From JAXMHB01 sp046346965 (GTDB lineage Bacteria > Pseudomonadota > Gammaproteobacteria > Xanthomonadales > SZUA-5), in NCBI GenBank assembly GCA_046346965.1, contig JAXMHB010000013.1, positions 62,001-126,000 on the forward strand: a stretch of DNA of 64,000 nt, given 5' to 3'. The position numbers and the translations under genes were made by a program. A model generated the notes under the pieces. That model made no database searches, was not told where the DNA came from, and was given only the letters and a program-made list of their open reading frames with translations. Below are positions 41,364-50,539 of the stretch, one piece after another (the stretch's first letter is position 1; each line of letters begins with the position of its first letter).

Positions 41364-42716
41364 ATGATTGGCGCCATGAGCGCCATTGCCGACGACTGGG
41401 AAACGCTGACCGAACTGTTCAATGACGGCTCGGACCACGCGCTGCGCGAAGCGTTGGTGCGACTTTGGGTTATGTCCCTCGACAGCGTTCGGCTGAATCA
41501 CTGGGAGCAGAGCGAAAACGAAAAGACTGTTTCAGAGAACAAGCGCGCGTTCGAGAAAGCGCATTCCCGTGAGCAGAGAATGGCCCTATCCCAACTGCGC
41601 GCGGCGCCGCTGGCCTTGATCCGCGCATTGGATGACATCTTGGCCGTCCACGCGCCGCAAGCTCGAGGCTTTAGTAACACCGACGCTGTGTTTGCGTACG
41701 ATCTGATGGGAACCGAGTATTGGTTGGTCCCGGTACCCTTGGCTGCCAGACACAAGGCACACACGGCTCAACAGGCTATGCGCCAGAGCCGGTGGTTTCA
41801 CCACCACGCGGTCTTTCCGCGCAGGACGGCACACGGGTACGAGGTTCGCCTCCAGGCGTCACGATCCGAACTGGATGAGCGCCTCACCTCCATCCTCGGC
41901 CAGCCATCCCCAGGCCTGGGCGTCTGGATCGCGCACTTCTGCGATGGTGCGGATGTCGTCTGGGATCAGAACTCCAGTCCGGTGGGAAACTGGCGGACGG
42001 TTCGCGTAAGCGACCATGCGATACGGGCCCGTTCTATCTGCGCCACGCTAAAAAAGTGCATGGAGCAGTCCGCACAGGTGGTGGTGTTCCCGGAATTCAC
42101 AATAGATCTGGAACAGCGCAAAACCGTGCGCGAGTTCCTTCAGAGCCAGGCAACAGGATCAGGTCCCTTGATCGTCGTGGCCGGGAGCTTTCATGCGCCC
42201 GTGACAGACGCCGCGTCCGGCAACACCTATTTCAATACTGCTCCCGTCTACGGTCCGGGCGGTCGCGAGCTCTTCGCCCACCGTAAGCTTCGCTTGTTTG
42301 GAGAGGCGAGGGTTGGCTCCGAGCATGCGGAGGTCGGAAATCAACTGGATATTCTGCTGACGCCGATAGGTTGCATGACCGTGCTGATCTGCAAGGATTT
42401 CTGCGACGATGCACCCTGCGTCTCTGGCTTGTTGACGGAGGTGCCGGTCGATTGGGTGTTCGTGCCCAGCTATGGCAATCGCGCGACGCTCTCGCTGCAC
42501 AAGAAAAAGGCCAGCCAGTTGGCACGGGTCACGCCGGGAACCTCGGTGGCAGTCGCGCAGACCAGGAACACGGCAATGGACCCCAAAGGGCGCGCGCTGA
42601 CGGGCTTCGCGCACCCTGCTGGTCAGGAAAAGTGCGTCAGGGTCACAAGGAAGGGCGGCATGGTGACTCTTCCACTTGCCGTGCAGCAGCGGCCACGCCT
42701 CAGCGTGGTGCGGTAG
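41364..42716 (+). CDS. Nitrilase-superfamily (carbon-nitrogen hydrolase) protein
   Basis: 450 aa (starts at 41364 or 41376; neither has a clear ribosome site). The C-terminal two thirds carry the Glu-Lys-Cys triad of the superfamily: 'AQVVVFPEFTI', 'FAHRKLRLFGE' and 'MTVLICKDFCDDA', with 'VPVDWVFVPSYGNRATLSLHKKKASQLAR' and 'AVAQTRNTA' following as in nitrilase folds. About 190 N-terminal residues (helical, with Trp-rich 'LRLWVMSLDSVRLNHWEQSENE'-like sequence) are extra. It is noticeably lower in GC than flanking genes. Position suggests a partner or effector of the ATPase/NACHT protein downstream; the substrate is unknown. Confidence 0.8.
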   Translation: MIGAMSAIADDWETLTELFNDGSDHALREALVRLWVMSLDSVRLNHWEQSENEKTVSENKRAFEKAHSREQRMALSQLRAAPLALIRALDDILAVHAPQARGFSNTDAVFAYDLMGTEYWLVPVPLAARHKAHTAQQAMRQSRWFHHHAVFPRRTAHGYEVRLQASRSELDERLTSILGQPSPGLGVWIAHFCDGADVVWDQNSSPVGNWRTVRVSDHAIRARSICATLKKCMEQSAQVVVFPEFTIDLEQRKTVREFLQSQATGSGPLIVVAGSFHAPVTDAASGNTYFNTAPVYGPGGRELFAHRKLRLFGEARVGSEHAEVGNQLDILLTPIGCMTVLICKDFCDDAPCVSGLLTEVPVDWVFVPSYGNRATLSLHKKKASQLARVTPGTSVAVAQTRNTAMDPKGRALTGFAHPAGQEKCVRVTRKGGMVTLPLAVQQRPRLSVVR

Positions 42717-42798
42717 CAAGTCGCCGACGGATGGGACTTGCGCTCGTCTAAAGTGTCCTAAATTATTGGCGGACTGCGGTCGAAGGTTTAGTACGCTT

Positions 42799-43386
42799 AT
42801 GTCCTTGCTGGATCGACACCCGGACTCCCTGATCGCACACCATGAGCCTGCTGAGATCTTGGCAGCGCTGCGCGAGTCCAAATCCCTGACGGCCGCACAA
42901 GCGCATCGCTTGGATACCTATCTGCTGCACTGGTCGAACCTGATCCTGCATCGCCCCGCTGATCGAGAGGGCGTCCTTGAGCTGCTCAGCGTCAGCGAGC
43001 GGGCTCGCGACCAGTTGCCTGCTGGCGCAGCAGATGTGGATGGCCTGGGCATCCGATGGACAGCGTTCGAGGACTTGCTCGAGTTGCGCCGCCGCGTTCT
43101 GCAGCAGGCAAATCAAGCAGGCAAGCTCGGGCGGCAAGACGAGATACTCGCCTTGATCCGCGACCATCACGGCCCGATCCGTCAAGTCGAGCTGACCGAG
43201 CAGCTGAAGCTCAGCGCAGGCCGCGTGAGCCAGGTCCTGGGGCTCTTGGAGGAGCGTGGACTGATCACTCGGCGTCGCGAAGGCCGCGAGTGCTGGGTGT
43301 CAATCGCGGCATCTGGCTCTGCGTCCACCAGCCACAGGCCGCACAGCTCGCCGGTTGCGCTGTTCCGCCCGACTCAGGCCGCCTGA
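42799..43386 (+). CDS. Winged-helix DNA-binding protein
   Basis: 195 aa from the ATG at 42799. Residues 1-110 are all-helical without known motif (LLDRHPDSLIAHHEPAEILAALRESKSLTAAQAHRLDTYLL...). Residues about 112-170 are a MarR/ArsR-like winged helix (QDEILALIRDHHGPIRQVELTEQLKLSAGRVSQVLGLLEERGLITRRREGRECWVSI). It ends 1 bp before the start of the ATPase/nuclease/NACHT gene, so it is co-translated with it. It may be the system's repressor or a DNA/nucleic-acid sensor subunit. Confidence 0.8.
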   Translation: MSLLDRHPDSLIAHHEPAEILAALRESKSLTAAQAHRLDTYLLHWSNLILHRPADREGVLELLSVSERARDQLPAGAADVDGLGIRWTAFEDLLELRRRVLQQANQAGKLGRQDEILALIRDHHGPIRQVELTEQLKLSAGRVSQVLGLLEERGLITRRREGRECWVSIAASGSASTSHRPHSSPVALFRPTQAA

Positions 43387-43387
43387 T

Positions 43388-46300
43388 ATGAACTTTGCCT
43401 ACCTGACGACCTTCTACAGCTACAAGGGAGGCGTCGGGCGGACGCTGGCGCTGGCGAATGTCGGGGCCGCATTGGCCAAGCGTGGCTCCGGGCGCGTGCT
43501 GCTGATCGACTGCGACCTGGAAGCTCCCGGATTGCATCGCATTGAAGCACTGCGTCCTTCGAACCAGGCTGCTGAGGGCGGCGTACTGCCCTGGCTCGCA
43601 CAACTAGACCCGCACTCGGCCGAGCCCGCAGACGACAGCCGGTTCTGGGATGCCATCTATCAGCCCAGGTCGGATCTGGCCCTGTACGTACTGCCCGCCT
43701 GCCATGGCGATGATGTGGCCGACTGGTATGCGCGCATCGATTGGCGTGCGTGGTTTACCAGTGATCCGGATACGATGATCTCGCCGCTGCTGCAGGCCTT
43801 TAGGCGCGTACTAGTAGAGGTCCAGCAGCGTGGATATGCCTATGTGCTGGTCGATTCGCGCACCGGACATTCGGATCTGGGCGGGCTGATGCTGTTTCAG
43901 TTGCCGCATATGGCTGTGATTGTCAGCAACTACAACGATCAGAATCTCGGCGGCCTGCGGCCGATCTTGCAGGCCATGCTGCCGTATACGGATCGCGACC
44001 GGCCGCCAGCCAACGGCATCATGCGCGGCTTCTTTCCGCCACCCGCAGGACACGGCGCGGATGCCCATCAGCTCGGTGTGTTGGAACGCTGGTTGGTGTT
44101 CTCGCCGGTGCCTGCGGACCGCGATCTGGATGAACTGCTGGATCAGCGCCGGGCCCGAGCCAAGGCGCTGTTGGCCGCGGATGTGGCGCTCGGTGGCTAC
44201 AGCGAGATTCCCGCCGTCCTGCAGTTTCAGCTGCAGGAAACACTGGCGGTGCTGGATGCACCGGAGAGCAAGCTGGCAGAGCGCTATCTGGAGATCGCGC
44301 AGCAGATTGAAGCAAATCGGGCACAACGGCTGCGAGAACTCGGTGCTGATCTGACCGCAGTCACCAGCCCGCGCAGGGTTGATTTGTCTGGTCGCGGAGA
44401 GACGCGCGTCAGCGCCCAAGGTGCGATAGAGAAATCAACGACAGCGCAAGGCCGAACCTTTGAGCAGCGGGTCGCCGAACTGCTGCGCCTATTGGGTTAT
44501 GAAGTCAGCGGCGAGACGATGGGCGACGGCAATCGCATCGACCTGATTGCCAAGAGCCGCAGCGGCCTGCGCGCCGAGCACTTTGTCATTGAGTGCAAGG
44601 ATCAGAAGGCGGCCATCAGCAAGGATCAGGTTGAAAAGCTGTGGATCTGGCGCGACAGGGAACGCAGGTCGGTGCCCGGCGCCGATGGCATGTTCATCAC
44701 CAGCGGCGACTATGCGCCGGCGGCACGCGCGAGCGCGGAGGTGCATGGTTTATTGCTGTCTACGCTGAAGGAGCTGGAACGCAAGCTCTTCGATCCAGAG
44801 CCCTATGTGCAGACCTGGCTGCAGAGCTACGAAGGCAAGCGCGAGGCGCAGGCCTATGTTGCGCAACAGCTGTACGCAGGCGATGGCGCGCCCGAGAAGA
44901 GCAGCGCGGGCGCTTCTGCAGATGCGGACGCTGCGGAGGGTCCCGACGAGACTGAAGCAGACGAAAGTGAGCGCGCGGACACTCGTATTGACCTGATCCC
45001 GTACGCGTTGGATTGGCTCGGCGGTAGAACGTCCGCGCAGCGCCTGCCGAATCGCTTCTGGGTGTTGATCGGCAACTACGGCACCGGCAAGAGCACCTTT
45101 ACCCGGCGATTGACCTTCGAGCTGCTGCGCCGGCGACGGGCGGGGGAAGCCTGGCCCTTGCCGATCCTGATCAATTTGAAGGAACGCGCGGGCGCGCCCA
45201 GCCTCGACAATCTGCTGCAGGAGTTCCTCAGCGAGTACCGCCTGAACGCCAGTGTGCGCCAGCTGCGCTACGGGCTGGAGCAAGGCACGGCGGCGCTGCT
45301 GCTGGACAGCTTTGACGAAATGGCGCTGGCCCAGTACGGGCGTACGCTGGAGCAACAGCTGCGCGAGTTTGCCCGGCTGGTGCTCGAGTTTCCGGACGCC
45401 AAAGTGCTGTTGACGAGTCGCACGCATTTGTTTCGTAGCGAGCAGGAATTGGAACGCAGCGTGCTCGGACGCGATGGACTCGCCGAGGCAGGCTCGCCCC
45501 TCGCGGCTACAGCGCGCGAATTGGGCGCCAGCATCCAGACCTTGGCACCGTTTACGCCCGCGCAGATCGCCACCTTTATCCGCAACCAGGCCTCGCCGGA
45601 GCGTGCCGAGGCAATCCTTGAGTTCATCGAGCAGACGCACAAGCTCAGTGACCTCGCACCCACTGCGGTGCTGCTGGAAATGATCATCAGCGGCTATGAC
45701 GCGTTGCGTACGCGCGCCCGCGCAGGCGGCGTGATCGCCGCTGAGCTGTATCAGGTCTTCGTCGATGAATGGCTGGGCAAGCGCGCCCATGCCAACGCTC
45801 AGCTCAGTCAGGCGCAGATGACCCAATGGCTGCAGGTACTGGCGCGCCAGCTCTGGGATGCGCCGGGGCAACGGCTGCACTATCGCCATTTGTCCGACCT
45901 GATCATGGCGCGCCGGGAACTGAGCGCCGCCATTGATCCCACGCGCGTGGACCTGGAACTGCGCACCGCGAGTTTTCTCACGCGTAACAGCGCTGGCGAC
46001 TACGGCTTCTCGCACCGCAGCTTTCTGGAGTTCTTCCTGGCGCGCGCCTTGGTGCAGTGCCTGATGGACACGCGCGAGGCTGGCCTGGAGGCAGCCGCCG
46101 AGCAGCTGGTGGCGGCCCTGCCCGATGCGCGCTTGTCGCCGGAGTGCCTGCGCTTCTTCCAGGATCTGGCCCAGCTTGCCTGCGCCGACGTCACACCGTT
46201 CTGGCTGCACGCGAGCCGGGTGGTGCGGCAACTGCTGAGCAAAGTGCGCGCACCCGCGCGTAGCGCCAATGCCTTGCGGATGGCGCGCGAATGCGCTGCC

Positions 46301-47839
46301 GATCCACAGGAATGGATACCGGAAGGCGCCGAACTGGCGGGCGCCGATCTGAGCGATGAAGCGTGGCCCTTGCCCTTGCGCAAGGCCAATCTGCGTGGCG
46401 CGCGCTTGCAGCGCTGTCGCTTTTCCGCCGGAGGAAATGGGCCACGCGTGGCCGATCTGACCGCAGCCATCCTGGTCGAGGCCGAGGTTGATCATGCGAA
46501 CTTCGGTGGGGCTCGGCTGCGGTCCGCGGACGCCACCGGAATCCGCGGTGAATGGACGACGTGGATCGGCGCTCATTGTCAGCAAGCACGCTTCGCGGGC
46601 GCGTATCTGCGCGAGGCGGATTTTCGTGCTGCCGCGCTGGACGGTGCCGACTTCAGTGCGGCAATGCTCGGCAATGCCCTTTTTCGGGGCGCCAGGCCTA
46701 AGGGCTGTGCCTGGACCGGCGCTGATTGTCAGCAAGCGCGCTTCGCGGGCGCGTATCTGTGCGGGGCGGATTTTCGTGCTGCCGCGCTGGACGGCGCTGA
46801 CTTCAGTGCGGCAATGCTCGGCAATGCCCGATTTCGGGGTGCCAGGCTTAAGGGCTGCGCCTGGACCGGCGCGGATTTGTGCGCGGTGCAATACAGCGAA
46901 CGCCCACAGCAAAAAGCGCCGCGCGCGACCGCGCCGCGCGCGGAACTGCGGTGGGCCGCAAGCTCCAACCCAACCGCGCTCCTGGCCGCCACGCCCCCGT
47001 TTCTGCTGGTCGCGCGAAACGCCGTGATCGAAGTCTGGGATTGCGCCGTCGGCACCCGCACCGCCGTCCTCGAAGGCCATCAACACTGGATCACAGCGGT
47101 CGCCGCCCTGCCAGACGGACGACTCGCCAGTGGCGCGGGCGACCACTCTATCCGCCTATGGGATGCACAAGGCAACTGCACCGCCGTCCTCGAAGGCCAT
47201 CAAGGCTGGGTCCTAGCGCTCGCCGCCCTGCCAGACGGACGACTCGCCAGTGGCGCGGGCGACGGCTCCATCCGCGTATGGGACGCACTAGGCAACTGCA
47301 CTGCCGTGCTCAAGGGCCATCAAGACTGGGTCCGAGCGCTCGCCGTCCTGCCCAACGGACGACTCGCCAGTGGCGCGGACGACGGCTCCATCCGCCTATG
47401 GGATGTACGCGGCAAACCCGTCCGTACCCACGTAGCGCTGGCGGGCGCCAAAGTGCTTGCGCTCACCGTCCTCGGCGATGTACTGGTGGCCGGGCTCGGC
47501 ACCGGCGAGATCCTCTATTTCGACATCCGACCCGCTGCGTTGGCACATTCCAGCTCCTTGCGGCGCGTGCTGGCTGCGCGCTTCCAGGGCGAGGAACAGA
47601 TGCTGCTGTATCCGGATGGCGCCTTCTGGTGGCCTGATCGCCACGACGGGCTGTTACCGGAGCTTGCGGATGAAACGTGGTATCGGCTGGTGGGTAGCGA
47701 GCTGTTTGATCCCGACGCGGCCTTTCCGGCCTCGGCCATACCCGAGCAGCGCCTGCCGCGCCCGAGGACAATAGAGGAGATTCTGGGGCCCTTGCCCGGC
47801 AGCGATGCAGGAAAGCGTCGGCGCGTCCGCAAGGCCTGA
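43388..47839 (+). CDS. KGGVGR ATPase - Mrr-type nuclease - NACHT - pentapeptide - WD40 fusion
   Basis: 1483 aa. (1) Residues 1-300: MinD/ParA-like ATPase with variant P-loop 'YSYKGGVGRT' and 'LLIDCDLEAPG'. (2) About 355-465: Mrr-type endonuclease, 'FEQRVAELLRLLGYEVSGE', Asp in 'GNRIDLIAKS' and E-x-K in 'HFVIECKDQ'. (3) About 545-900: NACHT NTPase, Walker A 'IGNYGTGKSTF', Walker B 'ALLLDSFDEMA', sensor 'VLLTSRTHLF', then a helical region. (4) About 975-1170: pentapeptide repeats (A/D-x-L/F type). (5) About 1215-1345: three WD40 blades with near-identical DNA. The Lys-Arg-rich C-terminus may bind nucleic acid. The family resemblance is to STAND-type immune proteins: repeats sense, NACHT oligomerises, nuclease acts. 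That role is inferred; start and domains are clear. Confidence 0.9.
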   Translation: MNFAYLTTFYSYKGGVGRTLALANVGAALAKRGSGRVLLIDCDLEAPGLHRIEALRPSNQAAEGGVLPWLAQLDPHSAEPADDSRFWDAIYQPRSDLALYVLPACHGDDVADWYARIDWRAWFTSDPDTMISPLLQAFRRVLVEVQQRGYAYVLVDSRTGHSDLGGLMLFQLPHMAVIVSNYNDQNLGGLRPILQAMLPYTDRDRPPANGIMRGFFPPPAGHGADAHQLGVLERWLVFSPVPADRDLDELLDQRRARAKALLAADVALGGYSEIPAVLQFQLQETLAVLDAPESKLAERYLEIAQQIEANRAQRLRELGADLTAVTSPRRVDLSGRGETRVSAQGAIEKSTTAQGRTFEQRVAELLRLLGYEVSGETMGDGNRIDLIAKSRSGLRAEHFVIECKDQKAAISKDQVEKLWIWRDRERRSVPGADGMFITSGDYAPAARASAEVHGLLLSTLKELERKLFDPEPYVQTWLQSYEGKREAQAYVAQQLYAGDGAPEKSSAGASADADAAEGPDETEADESERADTRIDLIPYALDWLGGRTSAQRLPNRFWVLIGNYGTGKSTFTRRLTFELLRRRRAGEAWPLPILINLKERAGAPSLDNLLQEFLSEYRLNASVRQLRYGLEQGTAALLLDSFDEMALAQYGRTLEQQLREFARLVLEFPDAKVLLTSRTHLFRSEQELERSVLGRDGLAEAGSPLAATARELGASIQTLAPFTPAQIATFIRNQASPERAEAILEFIEQTHKLSDLAPTAVLLEMIISGYDALRTRARAGGVIAAELYQVFVDEWLGKRAHANAQLSQAQMTQWLQVLARQLWDAPGQRLHYRHLSDLIMARRELSAAIDPTRVDLELRTASFLTRNSAGDYGFSHRSFLEFFLARALVQCLMDTREAGLEAAAEQLVAALPDARLSPECLRFFQDLAQLACADVTPFWLHASRVVRQLLSKVRAPARSANALRMARECAADPQEWIPEGAELAGADLSDEAWPLPLRKANLRGARLQRCRFSAGGNGPRVADLTAAILVEAEVDHANFGGARLRSADATGIRGEWTTWIGAHCQQARFAGAYLREADFRAAALDGADFSAAMLGNALFRGARPKGCAWTGADCQQARFAGAYLCGADFRAAALDGADFSAAMLGNARFRGARLKGCAWTGADLCAVQYSERPQQKAPRATAPRAELRWAASSNPTALLAATPPFLLVARNAVIEVWDCAVGTRTAVLEGHQHWITAVAALPDGRLASGAGDHSIRLWDAQGNCTAVLEGHQGWVLALAALPDGRLASGAGDGSIRVWDALGNCTAVLKGHQDWVRALAVLPNGRLASGADDGSIRLWDVRGKPVRTHVALAGAKVLALTVLGDVLVAGLGTGEILYFDIRPAALAHSSSLRRVLAARFQGEEQMLLYPDGAFWWPDRHDGLLPELADETWYRLVGSELFDPDAAFPASAIPEQRLPRPRTIEEILGPLPGSDAGKRRRVRKA
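46574..46873 (+). repeat. 150-bp tandem duplication in pentapeptide region
   Basis: Two 150-bp segments (46574-46723 and 46724-46873) differ at only a handful of bases. Each encodes about 50 residues of the form DCQQARFAGAYL..DFRAAALDGADFSAAM. The similarity at DNA level, not only protein, implies recent duplication or gene conversion within the gene. Confidence 0.85.
47061..47420 (+). repeat. Three near-identical 120-bp WD40 units
   Basis: Units begin at about 47061, 47181 and 47301. Each contains GCCGT(C/G)CTC(G/A)A(A/G)GGCCATCAA and GACTCGCCAGTGGCGCGG and encodes one 40-residue blade (LEGHQ.W..A.AALPDGRLASGAGD.SIR.WD). Third-position differences are few, so the blades have been amplified or homogenised recently. 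Confidence 0.85.
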
Positions 47840-47936
47840 CCCCTTAAGCCGCCAAACTGGGAAACGCTGCACACGGTGCGGGTCATCAGGCGGCTCGGTG
47901 CCGAGTCATCCGACACACAGCCCGTGACGCTCACGC

Positions 47937-48779
47937 TCAGGGTGCGTAGGTCCGCCGGTACCCACGCGGCCCTAGACCGGTGCGGCGTACCAGCTGGCGA
48001 TGGAAGTGCCCCAGCGTCGGATAGCCGCAGCGAATGGCAATCTCGGCGATCGGGCGCTGCGACTGGCGCAGCAGCAGGCAGGCTTCGGCGATGCGGACAT
48101 CGTTGAGGTACACCGAGAACGGCCGTCCGACGCGGCGCTGGAAAGCGCGACTGAAGGAGGCCGGGGCCACGCTGAGGCGCCGCGCGCCCTCCTCGACGCT
48201 GAGCGGCTGAGCGTATTCGCGGTGGATCCAGCCGAGCAATCGAGCGAGCCGCGCGTCCTCCTCCGGGCTGCCGTGGCTGCGCGGGCCAGGCGCCAGTCGT
48301 GCCAGTCCCTCGCCGGCGCCAGCAATGCGCGCGAGCACGCTGAGCGCGCGGCCCAGGCGCTCCAGTCCGCTGGCCGGGCCCAGGGCCTGCAAGTCCTGGA
48401 TGACGGCCACACGCAGCTCGCCGCCCAGCACTGCCGGTCGCGCCGAGCTGTCCCACAGCCCGGCCAAGGCGCGAACCTCGGGCAGCGCTGCCAGTGCGGG
48501 CGACACCAGCAGATGCAGCACCAGCGCCGAGGCGTGCCCATCGTCGCCGCGGCTCCACCACACGTGCGGCACCTGCGGCGGCAGCAGCACCACATCGCCG
48601 GCCGCGAAGGGCTCGACTTGCCCGTCGATCACGCGCACGCCGGCACCCGCGCGGATCCAGGTGAGCTCGAGCGCGGCGTGGTGGTGGTAAGGCCCGTCGA
48701 AGCGGACGCGTTCGACATCCAGGACATGCGCGGTTGCCTGGTCGTGCGCAATGGGTTCCCGCAGTGGCCGCATCGTCAC
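47937..48779 (-). CDS. AraC-family regulator of the divergent glycoside operon
   Basis: 280 aa. N-terminal cupin-like sensor (about 20-110: 'FDGPYHHHAALELTWIRAGAGVRVIDGQVEPFAAGDVVLLPPQVPHVWWS'). C-terminal double HTH (about 180-275: 'LSVEEGARRLSVAPASFSRAFQRRVGRPFSVYLNDVRIAEACLLLRQSQRPIAEIAIRCGYPTLGHFHRQLVRRTGLGPRGYR'). It is divergent from the GH13-GH92 operon, so it probably controls it in response to a sugar. It is convergent with the NACHT gene. Confidence 0.92.
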   Translation of the reverse strand: MTMRPLREPIAHDQATAHVLDVERVRFDGPYHHHAALELTWIRAGAGVRVIDGQVEPFAAGDVVLLPPQVPHVWWSRGDDGHASALVLHLLVSPALAALPEVRALAGLWDSSARPAVLGGELRVAVIQDLQALGPASGLERLGRALSVLARIAGAGEGLARLAPGPRSHGSPEEDARLARLLGWIHREYAQPLSVEEGARRLSVAPASFSRAFQRRVGRPFSVYLNDVRIAEACLLLRQSQRPIAEIAIRCGYPTLGHFHRQLVRRTGLGPRGYRRTYAP

Positions 48780-48877
48780 CCTTCGATGCCTGAATCGGCA
48801 CAGTATCGGCCATCAGGCGCATCCCGTCGCGAATTCGCCAGCGCCATGCTGAGCCCGCCTCCGCAGTGCCGCCGCCG

Positions 48878-50539
48878 ATGTCTCCTACGCCCGACGCCCC
48901 ATCCCGTGCCGAGCCCGTCTGGTGGCGCGGCGCGGTCCTGTATCAGGTCTATCTGCGCAGCTATGCCGATGGCGATGGTGATGGCCTGGGGGATCTGAAA
49001 GGCCTGATCGCGCGGCTGGACCACATTGCCGACTTGGGCGTCGACGGCCTGTGGCTGGGGCCCTTCTACCCCACGCCCGACCGCGACTTCGGCTATGACG
49101 TCAGCGACTACCGCGCGGTCGACCCGCGCTTCGGCACGCTCGACGACTTCGACATATTGCTCCGCGCGGCGCACGCGCGCGGGCTGAAGGTGATCATCGA
49201 CCAGGTGTGGAGCCATACCAGCGCCGAGCATGCGTGGTTTCAGGAGAGCCGCAGTTCGCGCGAGCACGCCAAAGCCGACTGGTACGTATGGGCTGACGCG
49301 CGTCCGGACGGCAGTCCACCCAACAACTGGCAAAGCTGGATGGGCGGGCCCGCGTGGCGCTGGGAGCCGCGCCGCGGCCAGTACCATTTGCACAACTTCC
49401 TGCCGACGATGCCGGACCTCAATCTGCACCATCCTGAGGTGCAGGCGGCCATCCTCGACATTGCCGACTTCTGGCTCGCGCGCGGCGTCGACGGTTTCCG
49501 GCTGGACACCGCCAATCTGTACTTCCACGACCGCCAGTTGCGCGACAACCCGGCGCTGCCGCCCGAGCGCCGCGGCGCCAGTCCGGTGCTGATGCAGGCG
49601 CATCAGTACAACGCCGATCAGCCCGAGACGCTGCCCTTTCTCGAAGCGCTGCGGGCGCGCATGGACGCCTACGGCGAGCGCATGGCCGTCGGCGAGATCG
49701 GCGGCGCGGCCTGGGACGCGCGCATGGCCGAGTACACCGAGGGCGATCGCCGCCTGCACACGGCCTACTCCTTCGCCTTCCTCGGGCCGCGCCCGTCGCC
49801 GCGCGAGATCGCCGAGCGTCTGCAGGCATGGACGACGCGCAGCGGCTGGCCCAGCTGGGCCTTCTCGAATCACGATGTGCCGCGGGTGGCGACGCGCTGG
49901 TCGCGCAGCCAGGGCCGGGCGTTCGACTTTGGGCTGGGCGGCGGCGATACCAGCGCGACCGGCGAGATCCCGCCGCAGATCTGGATGGCCCTGCTGATGG
50001 CGCTGCGCGGCACTGTCTTCGTCTACCAGGGCGAGGAGCTCGGGCTGGCGGAAGCGCAGGTGCCCTTCGAGCAGATGAAGGATCCGTTCGGACTGGCGCA
50101 CTGGCCGCTGGTGACCGGCCGCGATGGCTGCCGAACGCCGATGCCGTGGACGGCCGATGCAGCGCATGCGGGCTTCAGCCCGGTCGAGCCTTGGCTGCCC
50201 GTCTGGCCGGCGCATCGGGCTCTGGCGGTCGATCGGCAATCGCAGGACGAGGCTTCCATGCTCGCCACTACCCGTCAGCTGATCGGCCTGCGCCGATCCC
50301 ACGCTGCGCTGCGCGTCGGCGCGCTCGAGGTTGCCCAGGTCGACGACGGCCTGCTGCACCTCGTGCGTCGCGACGGCGGCTCGACCGTACACGCCGTGTT
50401 CAACCTCGGCAACACATCGCAGGCGCTGCCGATGGCCGACGCGGAGCCGCGCACCTTGTGGACCTTCGGCGCCCGCCCCGGCGCCCATTCCCTGCACGTG
50501 CCGCCGGGCAGCGCCTGGTACGGCTTTGGAGACCGCTGA
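48878..50539 (+). CDS. GH13 alpha-glucosidase family protein
   Basis: 553 aa. Start at ATG 48878; a GTG four codons upstream is possible. The (beta/alpha)8 barrel has 'WWRGAVLYQVYLRSYADGDGDGLGDLKGL', 'VIIDQVWSHTSAEHAWF', nucleophile-region 'VDGFRLDTANLYF', acid/base Glu in 'RMAVGEIGG' and 'WAFSNHDVPRVATRW'. This resembles cytoplasmic oligo-1,6-glucosidase/alpha-glucosidase enzymes (GH13_23-like). There is no signal peptide, so it acts on imported oligosaccharide. Its stop overlaps the next start (TGATG). Confidence 0.93.
   Translation: MSPTPDAPSRAEPVWWRGAVLYQVYLRSYADGDGDGLGDLKGLIARLDHIADLGVDGLWLGPFYPTPDRDFGYDVSDYRAVDPRFGTLDDFDILLRAAHARGLKVIIDQVWSHTSAEHAWFQESRSSREHAKADWYVWADARPDGSPPNNWQSWMGGPAWRWEPRRGQYHLHNFLPTMPDLNLHHPEVQAAILDIADFWLARGVDGFRLDTANLYFHDRQLRDNPALPPERRGASPVLMQAHQYNADQPETLPFLEALRARMDAYGERMAVGEIGGAAWDARMAEYTEGDRRLHTAYSFAFLGPRPSPREIAERLQAWTTRSGWPSWAFSNHDVPRVATRWSRSQGRAFDFGLGGGDTSATGEIPPQIWMALLMALRGTVFVYQGEELGLAEAQVPFEQMKDPFGLAHWPLVTGRDGCRTPMPWTADAAHAGFSPVEPWLPVWPAHRALAVDRQSQDEASMLATTRQLIGLRRSHAALRVGALEVAQVDDGLLHLVRRDGGSTVHAVFNLGNTSQALPMADAEPRTLWTFGARPGAHSLHVPPGSAWYGFGDR

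Noticed and set aside
42738..42764. Promoter TTGCGC ... TAAATT upstream of the winged-helix gene
   Set aside because: The spacer is only 15 bp and the -35 is poor; too weak to list as a feature.
44750..47146. 798-codon minus-strand frame opposite the NACHT gene
   Set aside because: Arg/Gln-rich antisense shadow. The sense strand has unambiguous Walker, pentapeptide and WD40 motifs.
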